The notes under the pieces are model-generated. The model was not told the origin of the DNA, searched no databases, and saw nothing but the letters and a program-made list of their open reading frames with translations. The position numbers and the translations under genes were made by a program. DNA of 64,000 bases from Blumeriella jaapii (taxonomy: Eukaryota; Ascomycota; Leotiomycetes; Helotiales; Drepanopezizaceae), in NCBI GenBank assembly GCA_009599575.1, contig VWND01000016.1, forward strand, positions 248,001-312,000, read 5' to 3'. Positions 46,942 through 59,319 of this stretch are shown piece after piece (the stretch's first letter is position 1; each line of letters opens with the position of its first letter).

Positions 46942-48959
46942 TGACAGCCCATCATCTAATAGTAACTATATTATCTTCAGTAGAGTGCGCCACTGGGCAC
47001 TGACTGGGGAAAAAAGCAAAGCTAGAGAAGACCAAACAAACAAACGCGATTAGAATATCCCGATACCAATACTATGAGCATTGGAATCAAAGGTCATAGT
47101 CATCGCTAAGCGTGCCCGTGAGATGTTGTCCGCGAAGCATTAAGGGGGTGGACATTTGAGTGGTCGATTTTGGCCCAATTTTCGTGGTTCGGCTAAGTCA
47201 ACTAATCTTCCAAAGGGCAGATCTAATTCAATGTCTTAAATAAAACCAAGCTATCCATTCTGATCGCCGAAGGCCGTTGAATCAAAACTATTAATTTTAG
47301 AGCGTGATAAATGAATATGCAATAGTGGGCGGGAAATCAAGTGATTTGCCTAATGCATCTCCAATCCTTGGTCACAATCATTGATTCAATTCAACATCGG
47401 CTTGAGGAATATGCTTAAAATTTCCGCGACGTCATTGAAAACGATCTCATTGGCGATTGTACTTTGGGTGAAGTGATATGATTAACTTCAGCTTACCAAA
47501 GCAAAAGTGGACGATGTTTGCGGAGCCTTTAGTGGTATTGCCTAGGTTGCCTAGTAGATCTTTACGCAGACGGAAGAAGAATAAAAATTTTAAAGGAAGG
47601 CAGTGGCCAGAGCAATGCCGATGATTAAAACTCGGAATTGTTCCTGTTCTGAAGGAGACTGCTGTACTAATGGCCGCTGCAAGTCATCGTAAGAAAAAAC
47701 ATTGACAGTGATTCTCAACATGACAATGATCCTTGATACGGGCCTTATTTCTTCTATCTCATCAAAACCCCTTTTGACCATTTCTACTTGCACTTGGGCT
47801 TTTGATTTTGAAACGCATAAAGACCACCTTAATAAAATGCTTCTGCCAACTCGATAGGATCCGCCTGGTCTTACCAGCATGGTTGCTGAAAGATTGCTGA
47901 TTGACTTGTTTCGTTATTCTCTTTTTCGAGCTTGAGCCGGTTATATATACCTCTACTGAAGGATCTTTCCCAATCGAGTAACCAAGAGCCAGACCGGAAA
48001 AGGCAGTAGGACTTTGACAAGTCACTGCCAATTAAGCAACTATGAGTCATACAGACAGAAAAAGGTAGTCGAGCCTTGGAAGTGAATGGCTGAGTGAATG
48101 GTTCGCATAACAGTAGCGACGTTAATATAAATAAACAACTGGTATTGATGAAGCGCTCCTTATCAGCATGAAAGCGCCTCTGACGGAAATGCAAGCGTGG
48201 TTTTGGAACCTTTGTCTTCCGTTTTTTTGAGCTTTTTTTTTCTTTCTGGAATTACAGCTGTCGGCTCTAGACACTAGCTGTTTTCGATTAGATGATATTG
48301 TCTGTGTATAGGTAGGTAGCTACGGAAACACACTTCACAAATGCAGATACTGATAATAACAACTGCACCGATAGCAACTACTGCTTTGATAACAATCACT
48401 GTTTTGACAACAAAAACTGCTTTGACAACAAGAACTGTTTGACAACAATAACTGCTTTGATAACAACAACTGGTTATATCAAAAGCGTTTGACTGAGTAT
48501 CATCAATAGATTCAATCATATTCGCAGTCTAGAAAATAGAATATGTTTTAGTGATATAAGAATTGTTATTCTTTTGAAATCTGAATCTTTTTTTGTATTA
48601 TCGCTTGTATTTTCTCTGTTATCACTCTAATAGACTGTCGGACCAGGAACGTCTCGAGTAAGATGGTTTCACTTAATAATATCTAAAAGTTACTACTGTA
48701 CATACATACTGTAATGTTGAGGCTAGGCCAAAATTTGCCGCTGGTCGACCCGGCTATTTCCGACATGGGTCCTTAGCCCCGAAATTTTCAAGGTCCGAAC
48801 CATCGCGGCCTCGATCCTAAACCTTCGTCCGTCCATTCTCCCATTCTCCAGCCCACAGCCATCCATTGACCCATTCACCGCCTGCGAAGACATCTCAGTC
48901 ACATCTTCGAAGCCCGTGGTCCTCCTCTTATCCTCTCGCTATCACAGACGTAATACACG
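46942..48959. other. 2 kb AT-rich intergenic stretch
   Basis: Open frames up to 107 codons without domains. Contains the 18-bp minisatellite at about 48362-48469 and an ACTGTACATACATACTGTA word near 48695. The last 200 bases are the C/T-rich leader of the phosphate carrier gene. Confidence 0.55.
48362..48469. repeat. 18-bp minisatellite, about six units
   Basis: Units of ACTGCTTTGATAACAATC type, each 18 bp except one of 17. They vary at a few positions (CTTTGA/TTTTGA, ATAACA/ACAACA). In the minus frame they read as a six-residue hydrophobic repeat (VVKAVV). No gene surrounds it. Confidence 0.85.
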
Positions 48960-50135
48960 ATGAGTACACCCGCTACCTCCACCGGCTCAACCAAGGTTGA
49001 TGCCGTGGTCCAAAACGTCGCCGCCAACACGCCCGAGAAGCTCAGCGGTGTCCAACTCTACTCCAGATTCGCCTTGGCTGGCGCGCTCTGCTGCTCCATC
49101 ACTCACGGTGGAATGACCCCAGTTGACGTGTACGTGTGACTGCAAATGCGCTCCCCGGAAGCTTCGAGGTGTCCGTACGCGCGAAAAGAAAATCCCACTG
49201 ACGTATGGCCTCGACAGTGTCAAGACAAGAATACAACTGGATCCCGCTACATACAACAAGGGTCTCATTGGAGGATTCAAACAGGTTGTCGCCAAGGAGG
49301 GTGCCGGTGCTCTGTTGACTGGTTTCGGGCCAACGGCCGCTGGCTACTTCCTCCAGGGCGCACTCAAGTTCGGAGGATATGAGTTTTTCAAGCAAAAGTC
49401 CATTGACATTCTCGGGTACGAGACGGCCTCCAACAACCGCACAGCTGTCTACTTGGTGTCTGCCGGTATTGCCGAGTTCTTCGCCGACGTCGCCCTCTGC
49501 CCTCTGGAGGCTACCCGTATCCGTCTCGTCTCCGAGCCCACATATGCCAATGGCCTTATTGGCGGCTTTGGCAAGATGCTGAAGAACGAGGGTGTTGGTG
49601 CCTTCTATGCTGGTTTCGGTCCCATCCTGTTCAAGCAGTAAGTAAACTCATCCATCATCCCGGGATGATGCTGGACACGACAACTTACAAAATCTCCAGG
49701 GTTCCATACACCATGACCAAGTTTGTGGCCTTCGAGAAGGTTAACGAATTTGCCTGGACCCTTTTCGACAAGAAGACCTCGTCTGATGGTTTCCAAACCA
49801 CTGTCAACCTGGGATCCGGTCTCGTGGCCGGTTTCGCCGCGGCCATCGTTTCGCAACCAGCAGACACCATGTTGAGCAAGATCAACAAGACCAAGGGTCT
49901 TCCCGGAGAAGGAACCACAAGCCGTTTGGTCAAGATCTACAAGGACATCGGTCTCAAGGGCTCATTCGCTGGTATCGGCGCTCGTCTGTTCATGGTTGGA
50001 ACTCTCACTGTAAGCTTATCCCTCGGCATTGTCCACTGCCAGCTACTAACTCTGCCCTAGGCTGGTCAATTCGCTATCTACGGCGACATCAAGCGTGTAC
50101 TTGGAGCCGTGGGTGGAACAGAGATTTCGAAATAG
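48960..50135 (+). CDS. mir1: mitochondrial phosphate carrier (SLC25A3/Mir1 type)
   Basis: Imports phosphate with a proton (or against hydroxide) across the mitochondrial inner membrane for ATP synthesis. Exons are 48960-49129, 49218-49637, 49700-50009 and 50061-50135, giving 324 residues. Three mitochondrial carrier repeats are visible from their signature P-x-D/E-x-x-[21 protein letters not shown] and PADTMLSKI, each following the first helix of a repeat. [38 protein letters not shown] and [16 protein letters not shown] are diagnostic of the phosphate carrier branch. The short N-terminus (Thr/Ser-rich) lacks a long presequence, as in most fungi. A diverged copy of the end of the last exon lies at 50320-50385. 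Confidence 0.94.
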
Positions 50136-51500
50136 AGTCGATTAGACAGAAATTGCGTGCTTCATAGATGTATTATAGACCGTCACAGAAATGATATCTC
50201 GTATTCTGGAATGGACACTGTCGATTTGAATCTTCAAGCGAATTGTTGGTGACGCTCCGCTGGCCCCCCGGGGGCTGCTACCGCAGAGGTAGTCTCGTCT
50301 TAAGACCGGAAATGAATTGAAGAAGGTCTTGGGAGCCACAGGAGGTGTCGAGATTGCCAAAGACCACTTAGATATCTTGATTTAGGACAGAGGGCGGAGA
50401 TCCAGGACTTAGACGCTTGCACAGTCTCATGGAGAGGAGCGAGGCAGTCTCTCCCTGCTTGGGGATCGAGACACTTCGCAGTATGCATTGGTTTGGGCTG
50501 GGGATAGTCTTTGGTTCGGCGCTTCTTCTTTCTAGAGCATTAGACGTCCTTCCTGTTGTAAAAGAGGGGCAGGGCGAGCTTGTGTTTCTTCTTTCCTGCA
50601 TCTGTTCACACGGGGAGGGGATTTCCAGCCCTCTGTAATTATAGGTCCGTTGTCTGCCGCTGCCACGAATAGACGACGACAATGGAACGGATCATAGTAT
50701 AGGTACGTGTATTTTATTATCGTGAGTGAAAGTTGTTCTCTAGTACAGTACCATAGGGACTACGTACTGTAAGTCTGGTCGGTTTGAGGTCCTCACCAAA
50801 ACACATAGAAGTAGACCACCACCACTTCACGCTCATACAAACAATCCGGAAGCTGCTGTGCCACGTCGCAGAACTCTACGTACTACTGTACAGTACTACC
50901 GTACACACCGTGCTTGCCAGTATGTACAGTGTAAGGTTCGGCTTATCTCCTACTGCATCTCTCGCATCTCGAAGTTAAACAAATCCGACTCTGGACCGCC
51001 AAAGGCCTTACCGCGAGCTTACTTTTTCTTGGGCAGTCAGACCAATGAGAGGCACGAAAGGGATAAAGAATAAGCTTTACTGCCACGAATGTCCGAGAGC
51101 TCCAGTACCGTACATCCTGGTTTGAAGCTGGCTGGCTGGCGGGGTCAATATACGATGTTAGAATGACGCGGCGGATGTGAAGCTAATTTAGCAGGTAGGT
51201 GATGGCGGGGTACATAAGAGAGAGCAGAGAATGAATGGATGCTGGAAAACATCTAAATATCAGTGACCTCCTCTCCTCTCCTCTCTCCTCTCTCCTCTCT
51301 TCATCTGTCGTATATCATATATCAACCATCACCAGGAAGTTGGCTCGTTTTGACCCCGCCATCTCATCTCATTCTTCTACCATTGAGCTAGCTACCTCTT
51401 AGCTTCCCTTCTCCCCGACTTATATAGGTAGGATCCGAACCTTTCACTCCAGATCTCAGACTTACAGATACTACACAGTGCAAGAAGTCCAATCGCCACC
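50136..51500. other. intergenic between phosphate carrier and glutamate decarboxylase
   Basis: Contains the phosphate carrier 3' UTR and the exon-like copy at 50320-50385. A CCCCCCGGGGG palindrome lies near 50265-50275. GTACWGTAC copies are near 50743 and 50887, with CAGTACCGTAC near 51105. A (CTCTC)-rich tract at about 51270-51300 precedes the glutamate decarboxylase leader. Confidence 0.6.
50320..50385 (+). pseudogene. diverged copy (or alternative version) of the phosphate carrier last exon
   Basis: The frame from 50320 reads KKVLGATGGVEIAKDHLDILI and then a stop at 50383-50385. The end of the phosphate carrier is [14 protein letters not shown]. Nine of 14 residues match across both, the gaps are none, and the match is codon-for-codon in the same frame. 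Many fungal phosphate carriers end in LGATGGVEIAK, so the downstream copy looks more like the family than the one in the gene. It could be a relic of a duplicated gene end or an alternative terminal exon. An acceptor-like TTAAG precedes it at 50300-50304. Confidence 0.55.
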
Positions 51501-53248
51501 ATGGTCCATCTCGCCAGCATCAAGCACGATGGCCTCGTCGACCAGCCCCTCGTTGCCGGCCTCGAGAAACTCGACATTGCCTCGAGTGACAACGCCGATT
51601 CCTACACGACTACCGTGTACGGCTCGCGATTCGCCGCTGAAGATCTACCGAAGTATGAGATGCCCGAGAAAGAGATGCCAAAGGAGGTTGCGTATCGCAT
51701 GATCAAGGATGATCTGAGCTTGGATGGCAATCCCATGTTGAAGTAGGTGGGCTCTACAAGTGCGAAAGCAAATGCTCGTATGGATTGGGAAACTGCGAGA
51801 ATCAAAAGTATTGACAGCATTTTACAGCCTGGCTTCGTTCGTCACTACGTACATGGTAGGTCCCTACCAGAGGGTGTGAGTTGAACCGATGCTAACGTTT
51901 CTATTCAGGAGAAAGAAGTCGAAGACCTGATGACTGAGTCCTTCTCCAAGAACTTCATCGACTACGAGGAATACCCCCAATCAGCAGACATCCAAAACCG
52001 CTGCGTCTCCATGATCGGGCGCCTGTTCAACGCTCCCACGGCTTCTGAGAGTGACACTCCAGTCGGCACATCAACCGTCGGCTCTTCCGAAGCCATCATG
52101 CTCGGTGTCCTTGCCATGAAGAAGCGATGGCAGAACGCTCGCAAAGCTGCCGGGAAGCCGTGGGACAAGCCAAATATCGTGATGAGCTCCGCGGTGCAGG
52201 TGTGCTGGGAGAAAGCTGCACGATACTTCGAGGTCGAGGAGAAGTACGTGTACTGTACGCAGGATCGGTATGTGATTGACCCAGAGGAGACGGTAAACTT
52301 GGTGGATGAGAATACGATTGGCATTTGTGTCATCCTGGGCACCACGTACACTGGAGAGTATGAAGATGCCAAGAAAGTCAACGATCTGCTCATTGAGCGG
52401 AACATTGATACGGTCATCCATATCGACGCTGCGTCGGGCGGCTTTGTCGCGCCATTCGTTGTGCCCGAGTTGGAGTGGGATTTCAGGCTCGAGAAGGTCG
52501 TTTCGATCAACACTTCTGGCCACAAGTACGTCTCCCAACTTCCCGCCAAACCCTCGAGAACAGCGAGTGCTAACTGAACTGCAGATATGGCCTCGTGTAC
52601 CCTGGAGTAGGTTGGATCGTCTGGCGTACGGCCGAATTCCTTCCCCAGGAGCTTGTGTTCAACATCAACTACCTCGGCGCCGACCAAGCCTCCTTCACCC
52701 TCAACTTCTCCAAGGGCGCATCCCAAGTCATCGGGCAGTACTACCAGCTCATCCGCCTGGGCAAGCACGGCTACCGATCCATCATGTCGAACCTCACGCG
52801 GACCGCCGACTACCTCTCCGACTCTCTCGCGCAACTCGGCTTCATCATCATGTCGGAGAAGAACGGGCGAGGCCTCCCCCTCGTCGCGTTCCGCATCGAT
52901 CCCGACGCAGGAAAGCACTACGACGAGTTCGCGCTCGCGCACCAACTGCGCGGCCGCTCGTGGGTCGTGCCGGCCTACACCATGGCGCCCAACACCGAGA
53001 ATCTCAAGATGCTGCGCGTCGTGGTCCGCGAGGACTTCAGCAAGAGCCGCTGCGATCAGCTGCTGACGGATATCAAGCTGTGCATGCGCGTGCTCGACGA
53101 CATGGACAAGGCCGAGGTGGCGCGTACCGAGAAGTACATCAAGGAGCACCACAGCCACAGCGGAAAGGCGCATCACAACCACAAGGCGTACCGGAAGGAG
53201 AAGCACAGTCTGCAGGGGAAGACGGGGAAGACGCACGCCATTTGCTGA
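51501..53248 (+). CDS. gad: glutamate decarboxylase (PLP-dependent)
   Basis: Converts glutamate to GABA plus CO2 in the cytosol, the first step of the GABA shunt, linked to acid and oxidative stress and sporulation in fungi. Exons are 51501-51742, 51828-51855, 51909-52525 and 52585-53248, giving 516 residues. Conserved blocks: [58 protein letters not shown] (cofactor-contacting Asp) and [17 protein letters not shown], with the Schiff-base lysine near 296 encoded across the last intron. [15 protein letters not shown] and the C-domain follow. The last ~33 residues are a His/Lys-rich tail ([14 protein letters not shown]) ending in Cys. It is unusual and could bind metal or calmodulin-like partners, which is inference. 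Confidence 0.94.
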
Positions 53249-55124
53249 ACCGGGTCCTGCTCCCGCGGATGCGTGGTCTTGGTTCGCTTGGTGGGGTGGA
53301 GATTCTCGAAAAGCGCTGTTTTGGTATACAGTAGAAAGCAAGATTCGATACGAGATCTGTACATAGCTAGACGATACAATGAGAACGGCTCGCACGTCTC
53401 AAGAGATGACACTTCCTGTACCGATTTCCATCCGGCTCTTCTGGCACACATGGCATGCGAGGCTCCTATGTGGGTTTCTGTTTACCTACCTCGGTAGGTA
53501 CAGTACAGTCAGGCAGTGCTCGAAGCGAAGTAGGTGTGTACTGTAGTAAGCGACCGAGGGCTATCGACCTATAAACCCCCTCGCACGGGAACTACGGACA
53601 GACTGCCTAGACTTGAAGTTTGAAGTTTGGACTTAAAGCACTTCTTGTTTCCCGCTTTTCCGTCTCTCCTCTATCTGAGATTCTGTCCTACAAGCAGGGG
53701 TTTCTGAGCGGCATGTCAAGCTTGGCGAGGCTGGAATTGTTCCTGTCGTCTTGTGCTGTTCCGTTCCGTTCCGTTCCCTCATTCTGCTTCTGTCGTCCTG
53801 AAGAAGGGGGACGCCGTAGCCACTGTCAGCTGTGTCGGCTTAGCTTTGCTCTCGGCTCACTCACAATAGACGTGTTGTTTTGATTTCTGAGTAACGGGGT
53901 GTGACATGTATCTGGTAGTCATGGCGTGAAGAGCCGGAGATACGAGTGGGCATTGAAATGGCAGCATAAATGAGAATTTACCCACGTCCATGGAATGACC
54001 TGTTCGTCCTTATCATCACCAAGTGTGATGAGAAATCTCGGGGAGATGGAGAGCAGGGTACGAGGCGTTTCGTTTGACGCCCTTCTTTTTGCCTACTGGC
54101 TGCCTCATGGGGACTGATCGCCCACTCACCTTACGGGAGTAGCGGGTGTTGAATTGGAATGTTCATTCATTTTCTTTCTGTTTTGGTAGTGCCAACCCAT
54201 TAAGGGATCAATAGTGAATGTATTCGATCACTCTAGCCTGCAAGGCGGGTGTGGTAGGGGATTTGGATAGGAACGCCATAAAGGTGTGGAGGCGAGCAGC
54301 AAGAAGTCGAGACCATTGCGGCGAGTCCGACAAGAACAAGAGACTGAGTAGTTGCGTGCTGTGCATCTGTTTAATCCCGGGATGGCATCGACTTTCCTGA
54401 CCGTAGGATTGCGTACGGTCGAACTCACTTGCTCATGCGTAGGAAATCGCTACCATCACCAAAGTGGCTGTGATTAATCCCGTAGAGTGTTGAGTCCCTG
54501 TCTAATCGTACGTTCATATCTCTAACACGCTCCCGTCTGGATAGATTCGCATGTACCAATACTTGCCTCCCAGTGTTTCCCTTGCACGACGGCATCTCAC
54601 TTGCCGCCGTCCCCGCCCGGTAGGATCACTAACAGCTGTGTACTTATCGAGGAGAAGCGATGTAGCTGTTTTCTCGCAAGATCCCGATGCGACTATTTTG
54701 GTTATTTCAGCATCATCTTCCATACAATCCTCATCCGATATCCCGCTGTCGTGCCGCTCTGGCTGTTTACTTACTCTCGCTTATTCCCCCCGTTTACTTC
54801 ACCTCAATTCAAGATCGCCAGCTACCTGTGTGAATGCTCTCGTCTTGTGCGATAGTTTCGTAAGGAAGACTTGCTATGGATAAGAAAGCTGTGTTTATGG
54901 AAGAATTGCACTGCGGTGGTGAGTGTGTGAATGACCTGGTGAGAGTAGCCAAAAGCAGTAAGTTCAACGGTGTAAATGACCGAAGCCGTCTTTTACAAGG
55001 GACTCTAAAGGCGGGGCGTAATTTACAAAGTTTCCACGACCAAGAGTTGAGCTCGAGTAGAACAGAAGCTCTATCGCGCAAGCTAGCGCCAACCACAAAC
55101 GGCTTAAACCCATTTACTCTTTAT
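53249..55124. other. intergenic between convergent glutamate decarboxylase and Zn2Cys6 regulator
   Basis: 1.9 kb with 3' UTRs at both ends. A GTACAGTAC copy is near 53505, and a CCGTT-type pentamer run is at 53759-53776. No gene is supported. Open frames up to 110 codons lack domains. Confidence 0.55.
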
Positions 55125-58100
55125 TCAGGCATTGCCACCAGTAGCCATGTTCATCGTATCAACAGTATTAGCTCCAGTAGATATCACCGCACCGCTGCAA
55201 CTGTCATCGAAAAAGTTGAAAACATCATGAGGCAAGTATTCCAGCCACGGCATGATCTCCCCGCCCATCGAGGACATATCAATTTCTTGACTCTCCATCA
55301 TCATGTCCCCGACGTTGCCCAAGAAATCCGAGCCCGTGAATGCATTTGAGCTGCTGTGGGACAGGTTATAAGATACTTCGTACCGCGAATCGTTAAGGGT
55401 TCTCATGCCCCGGGGAATGTGCTCGTAAGAATGGTGCGAGGTCGGGGTGCTATGCGAATAAGGCGAGTTTTGAAGTCCGAGTAACATCTCGGCGTCGGAT
55501 GTCGAAGCATGATCGGCCGTCACCGAGGGGTATTTGAGAGAGGGGGGCGCCATTAGTTGCGAATGATTTCTGGACGACGGTACGTACGAAGAGTACCGAG
55601 GATTGTAATTGGAAGTAGGAGTAGACGAAGCTGAGGCCTCGGGTAAGCTCTGTCGGATGGGATCATAGATCATGTTACCACTTGTTAATGGAGGCGGAGG
55701 GAGCGCTTGGGCGTTATTCATATGTTGATACATGAAAGTGAGGTTTGAGTTCGGGGAGTTGGTGGTTCCCGTTAGAGACCATCCAATAGCCTGCGATGGG
55801 TCAATTGCTGGTGACCCGGGAATGTGCTCCAACCGTGGAGACCGTAAGTTGGGCAAGCGGCCAGAAGTCGACGGGTTTGTACTCAGGTTTCTTTGCCAGC
55901 TAGGAAGAAAGTCCGGCTTGACTTTGGTGCTTTCATACTCTTGTTCAGTGTACGTCTCTGGATCCCAGATCCCTTTCGCCTTTTGGTCGAGGGCCACCAA
56001 AAGATATCTAGTCCCTGCCCAGTATTTTTCTAGCTGTTGGAGTGCCTTGTAGCATTTCTGGTAATTTTGATTGGCGGCCGCGGCAAGGAGAGCGTGTTTC
56101 TGTTTCTGATTTTGTTCGTAGCAACTGTTCTCGACTTCTCGTTCTTGTTTTCAGGTTCGGCACCGATCCGTGGGGGACTAACATTTCGGGAAGCAGGCTG
56201 CGAATTATGGGCGGCCGTTTCCAGCAGAAACGCAGATGCTGCAATGTACATGGGCTGAGAGGTAAAAGCGTTGCCGATGAAGCTTCTTGGGTCGATGAGT
56301 TCAGCAAAAGCTAAGATATCAGCGATAGTCTTGGCTGAGGACATGCTGAGTTCACGGCTGTGGGGTAGCAAGGAAAGTATCTGGCCTTCGAAAGAGTGTA
56401 TCAAGGTTGGCTGGTGGACTAGCATGATGAGAGTGTGGAACCAGAAGTGCACCTGGCATAAATTAGCGAGGACATCCGCTGCGTAGATATGATTCCTACC
56501 AGGATGAAATTCGTACCCTCCCCCGACTTGCAGTAGTGCTGAAAATTGGAAGCATTAAATGTCAATCTCTGGTCCAGCCTTTGGTACAGCTGGGTCAAGT
56601 CCTTTTCCATCCCTTGCAGGCTCTCGATCATTGTCGGTGTAACATCTTTGACATTCCGGATGTTGTTCAATAGATCTGTGACCCGTCCGTACAAATGAAT
56701 AATCTGTATCAATGCTGGGAAAGGATTCGGCCATCCGTCATGGCAGGTAATTTCAGGAAAGCTCAATTCAAAGTCTTCACCCTTTAACGTGACAGGCCTC
56801 CCAGTTCCTGATGAAATCACTCTGTCAAGCATAAAGACAGCCCAAATAGTATCAGTCCGCTCTTGCTCAATCTCCTTCATTTCCTGTATGGTAATCGTCG
56901 GGTTGACATCCGGAATGGCCGAGTCGCTATTTGATCGGTGGTAGCCAGGGTCCTTCTGACCCTGATGCTTAACACCATCCAGCTTTTGAAGCCCTAAATC
57001 CACTGCCATGCGGATTGCGCATCCCAAATACATCCACAGAGCACTGTCTTGATTGGCCCCGAATCCTTCGTAGGCAAGTAGCAAGCAAGCCTGCACTGCT
57101 GCAACTGTCGGGCACGGAAAGGTGTCAACCACCGCCGCTTTGGCTCTTTGCGCAAAGACATTCCCATACTCCGATTTTGGGAGAGAGCCATCGTGATGCC
57201 CGACAAGCAGAGGGTGGTCTGAAAAACGAGCAGCGAGTGCACAAATGGCGTCGACAAGAATAGGCTCTACGGACTTCTCCTCCACCCGTTGAATGAAGGA
57301 CTTATGTCGTAGAAAGGGGTAGTTTGATCCCAGGTGTGCAAAGAACGTTTCTACAATGTGGATAATCAACCTGTTGACAGGCAAGGGATCTGTCGGGTCG
57401 TAGGTTGGCATCTCGACGGAGGATCTTGTCTCCGCCCTATACCGTGATGAGGTGCCACCAAATGCAGAGCCAGCTCCTCCTGGGTCATTCGAGCCGGGAG
57501 ACACTATGTTTTACTCAGTACTAGACGCTCGCATTTAGGTCCCGAAACCTACTCGCAAAAGACGAACTGGCGCCAGTGCATCTGCGCTGTTCCCGGACCG
57601 ACACAACCATCTGCTTAAAACCAGGAACGATAGCTGTCGGACCGAAGTACCGAAAGTACGGAACTCGATGGTTTTGCAACTGAATATTCGACGATCGTTC
57701 GGCCCCTGAGGTTGGTGCCTGGTCCTCCGTAATTCGGCTTAACATGCCAGCCGGACTTTCCTCGTCCGAAAGACAAGGGCTGACTCTGTGATCGATGAGT
57801 TTGGAACTGTTCTTTTTTCCATCAGTTCCTGTATCGCGCCGTTGAAATTCAGGTGGTTTCTGATTGAGATCTCCCCATTGCTTCGATTCCATGGAGCTGC
57901 TGCTTGGCACCCTTTGATGCCGATGACCAGCCCCCATTCTCGCTGCAGCTCTGTCCAGATTCTGAGAGTCCTCCTCCTCCTCCTGCTCTTCGTCATCGTC
58001 GTTCTTCGTTCTCCCCGGATCGCTGCCCTTCTCGTCCTTCCTCACATTCCCCTCTTCATACCCCGTACATGCATGCCCGTTGTCCAGACAAGTCGAACAC

Positions 58101-58479
58101 AGCGGTCTTCTCCCATCACACCTCGTTTTCCGCTTGCGACAAGTCCGGCATCTACTCAAATTGTCCATCAGCCTGCCAGCTCCCATTCACGTCGAGGGCC
58201 GCCGCAAGATCATCAAGTGGTCGCGCCGAGGCTAGATATCAACAAGAAAGAAGCGAAGCATCGTACAGAAAAGACCTACGCAGCGTTTATCCTTCTCCTC
58301 TTGCGCGGCGGCTGGCCCTCATTATTGACGAAGCGGATCTGCTTCGGCGGCGGCAACTGTTGGTCCGGCGAGGTGCCAATATAATTCCCAGTTCCAGTCC
58401 CCATCGCCGTCCCAGCTCCAGCTCCCGCTCCCGCTCCGGCCGGGTTTGGGCCACCACCGGTCGTGGCGCTCGCACCCAT
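55125..58479 (-). CDS. Zn2Cys6 transcription factor with fungal_trans domain, 1017 residues
   Basis: Fungal-specific nuclear regulator. Exons on the minus strand are 58479-58280, 58151-57553, 57503-56500, 56452-56183 and 56105-55125, and all phases fit. The Zn2Cys6 cluster is complete with the spacing C-x2-C-x6-C-x6-C-x2-C-x6-C (Cys68, 71, 78, 85, 88, 95) in CRTCRKRKTRCDGRRPLCST, split by the first intron. The preceding PPRKRRRINAA is a basic nuclear-localisation-like stretch. A disordered acidic linker follows (DDDEEQEEEEDSQ). From about 280 to 620 comes the fungal_trans (middle homology) domain: LIIHIVETFFAHLGSNYPFL, YLGCAIRMAVDLGLQKLDG and DTIWAVFMLDRVISSGTGRP. The tail (WDPETYTEQEYEST, then Ser/Pro-rich) ends in an acidic-aromatic EYLPHDVFNFFDDS, a possible activation domain. 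The target pathway is unknown. Confidence 0.9.
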
Positions 58480-59319
58480 CTCTCAAAGCGACACATTCGA
58501 AGATCGAGTCGTCGTTGGGAACATGATCTCTCCGTTATCTACTCTCCAGGCTTGTCTGCGGATCGGAATTGAGTTTCGTCAAAAAAGGGGTGGAGAGCGG
58601 GGAAGAATATTGTGCTGGGATGCTGAGCTCGAGAAGCTTTTTGGGGCCATGCCAACATCTCGCTTATCTCGGACTCGGCTCCGCCCCCCTTTTCGTCCTC
58701 GGCAAAAACGCCGAGTCAACAGTACATACTTACAGTACCTACCGTACTTACAGTATGGACAACTTGTTTACTTTGGCTTCCTATGTTCAGGCAACTAACA
58801 TCTATCAGCCCGAGTATCGAGACACGCACCCTTGGTACAACAGAGGCTCGCTCATGCTCAATCAACCCTTCGCTTGTCATTCCATCTCTGCCCTAAATCA
58901 GTCTGCTGGGTCAAGGCCTATTGCAAAATACCGGTAGCCTTGTAATCACGTTGCAGACCAGCTTACATGCATGCAGACGAGGTGTCCAGATTCACCCAAA
59001 ATCCGTCATGATTTCATTACATTTCGAGCCCCAACACGGCAAAGCTCACTAACTACAAGGTATCTCCGCCGAAAAAAAGGAGGTCTATCTAAACTGTACT
59101 CTCCAATTATCCACGCGTATACAATCCATCTCCACCTCCTCATCCTCCATGTTATCGGCAGAAATAGTTCGTTCGTCCATAGCGTCCAAGAACGTGGCTG
59201 GGATGTGAGGAACGCCCCAGGAACTAGCAGTGTGAAGACAGAAACAAGGCTAAAGCAGGAAAAAGAAAGGGAAAAGCTTGCTCAAGTGCTAGTCATTCGA
59301 AATCTGTGGAACAAGCAAT
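58480..59319. other. intergenic, upstream of the Zn2Cys6 regulator
   Basis: Promoter and leader of the minus-strand regulator, with a cluster of related words (ACAGTACATACTTACAGTACC type) at 58720-58756. The 3' UTR of the next minus-strand gene lies at the right. No gene is supported. Confidence 0.55.
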
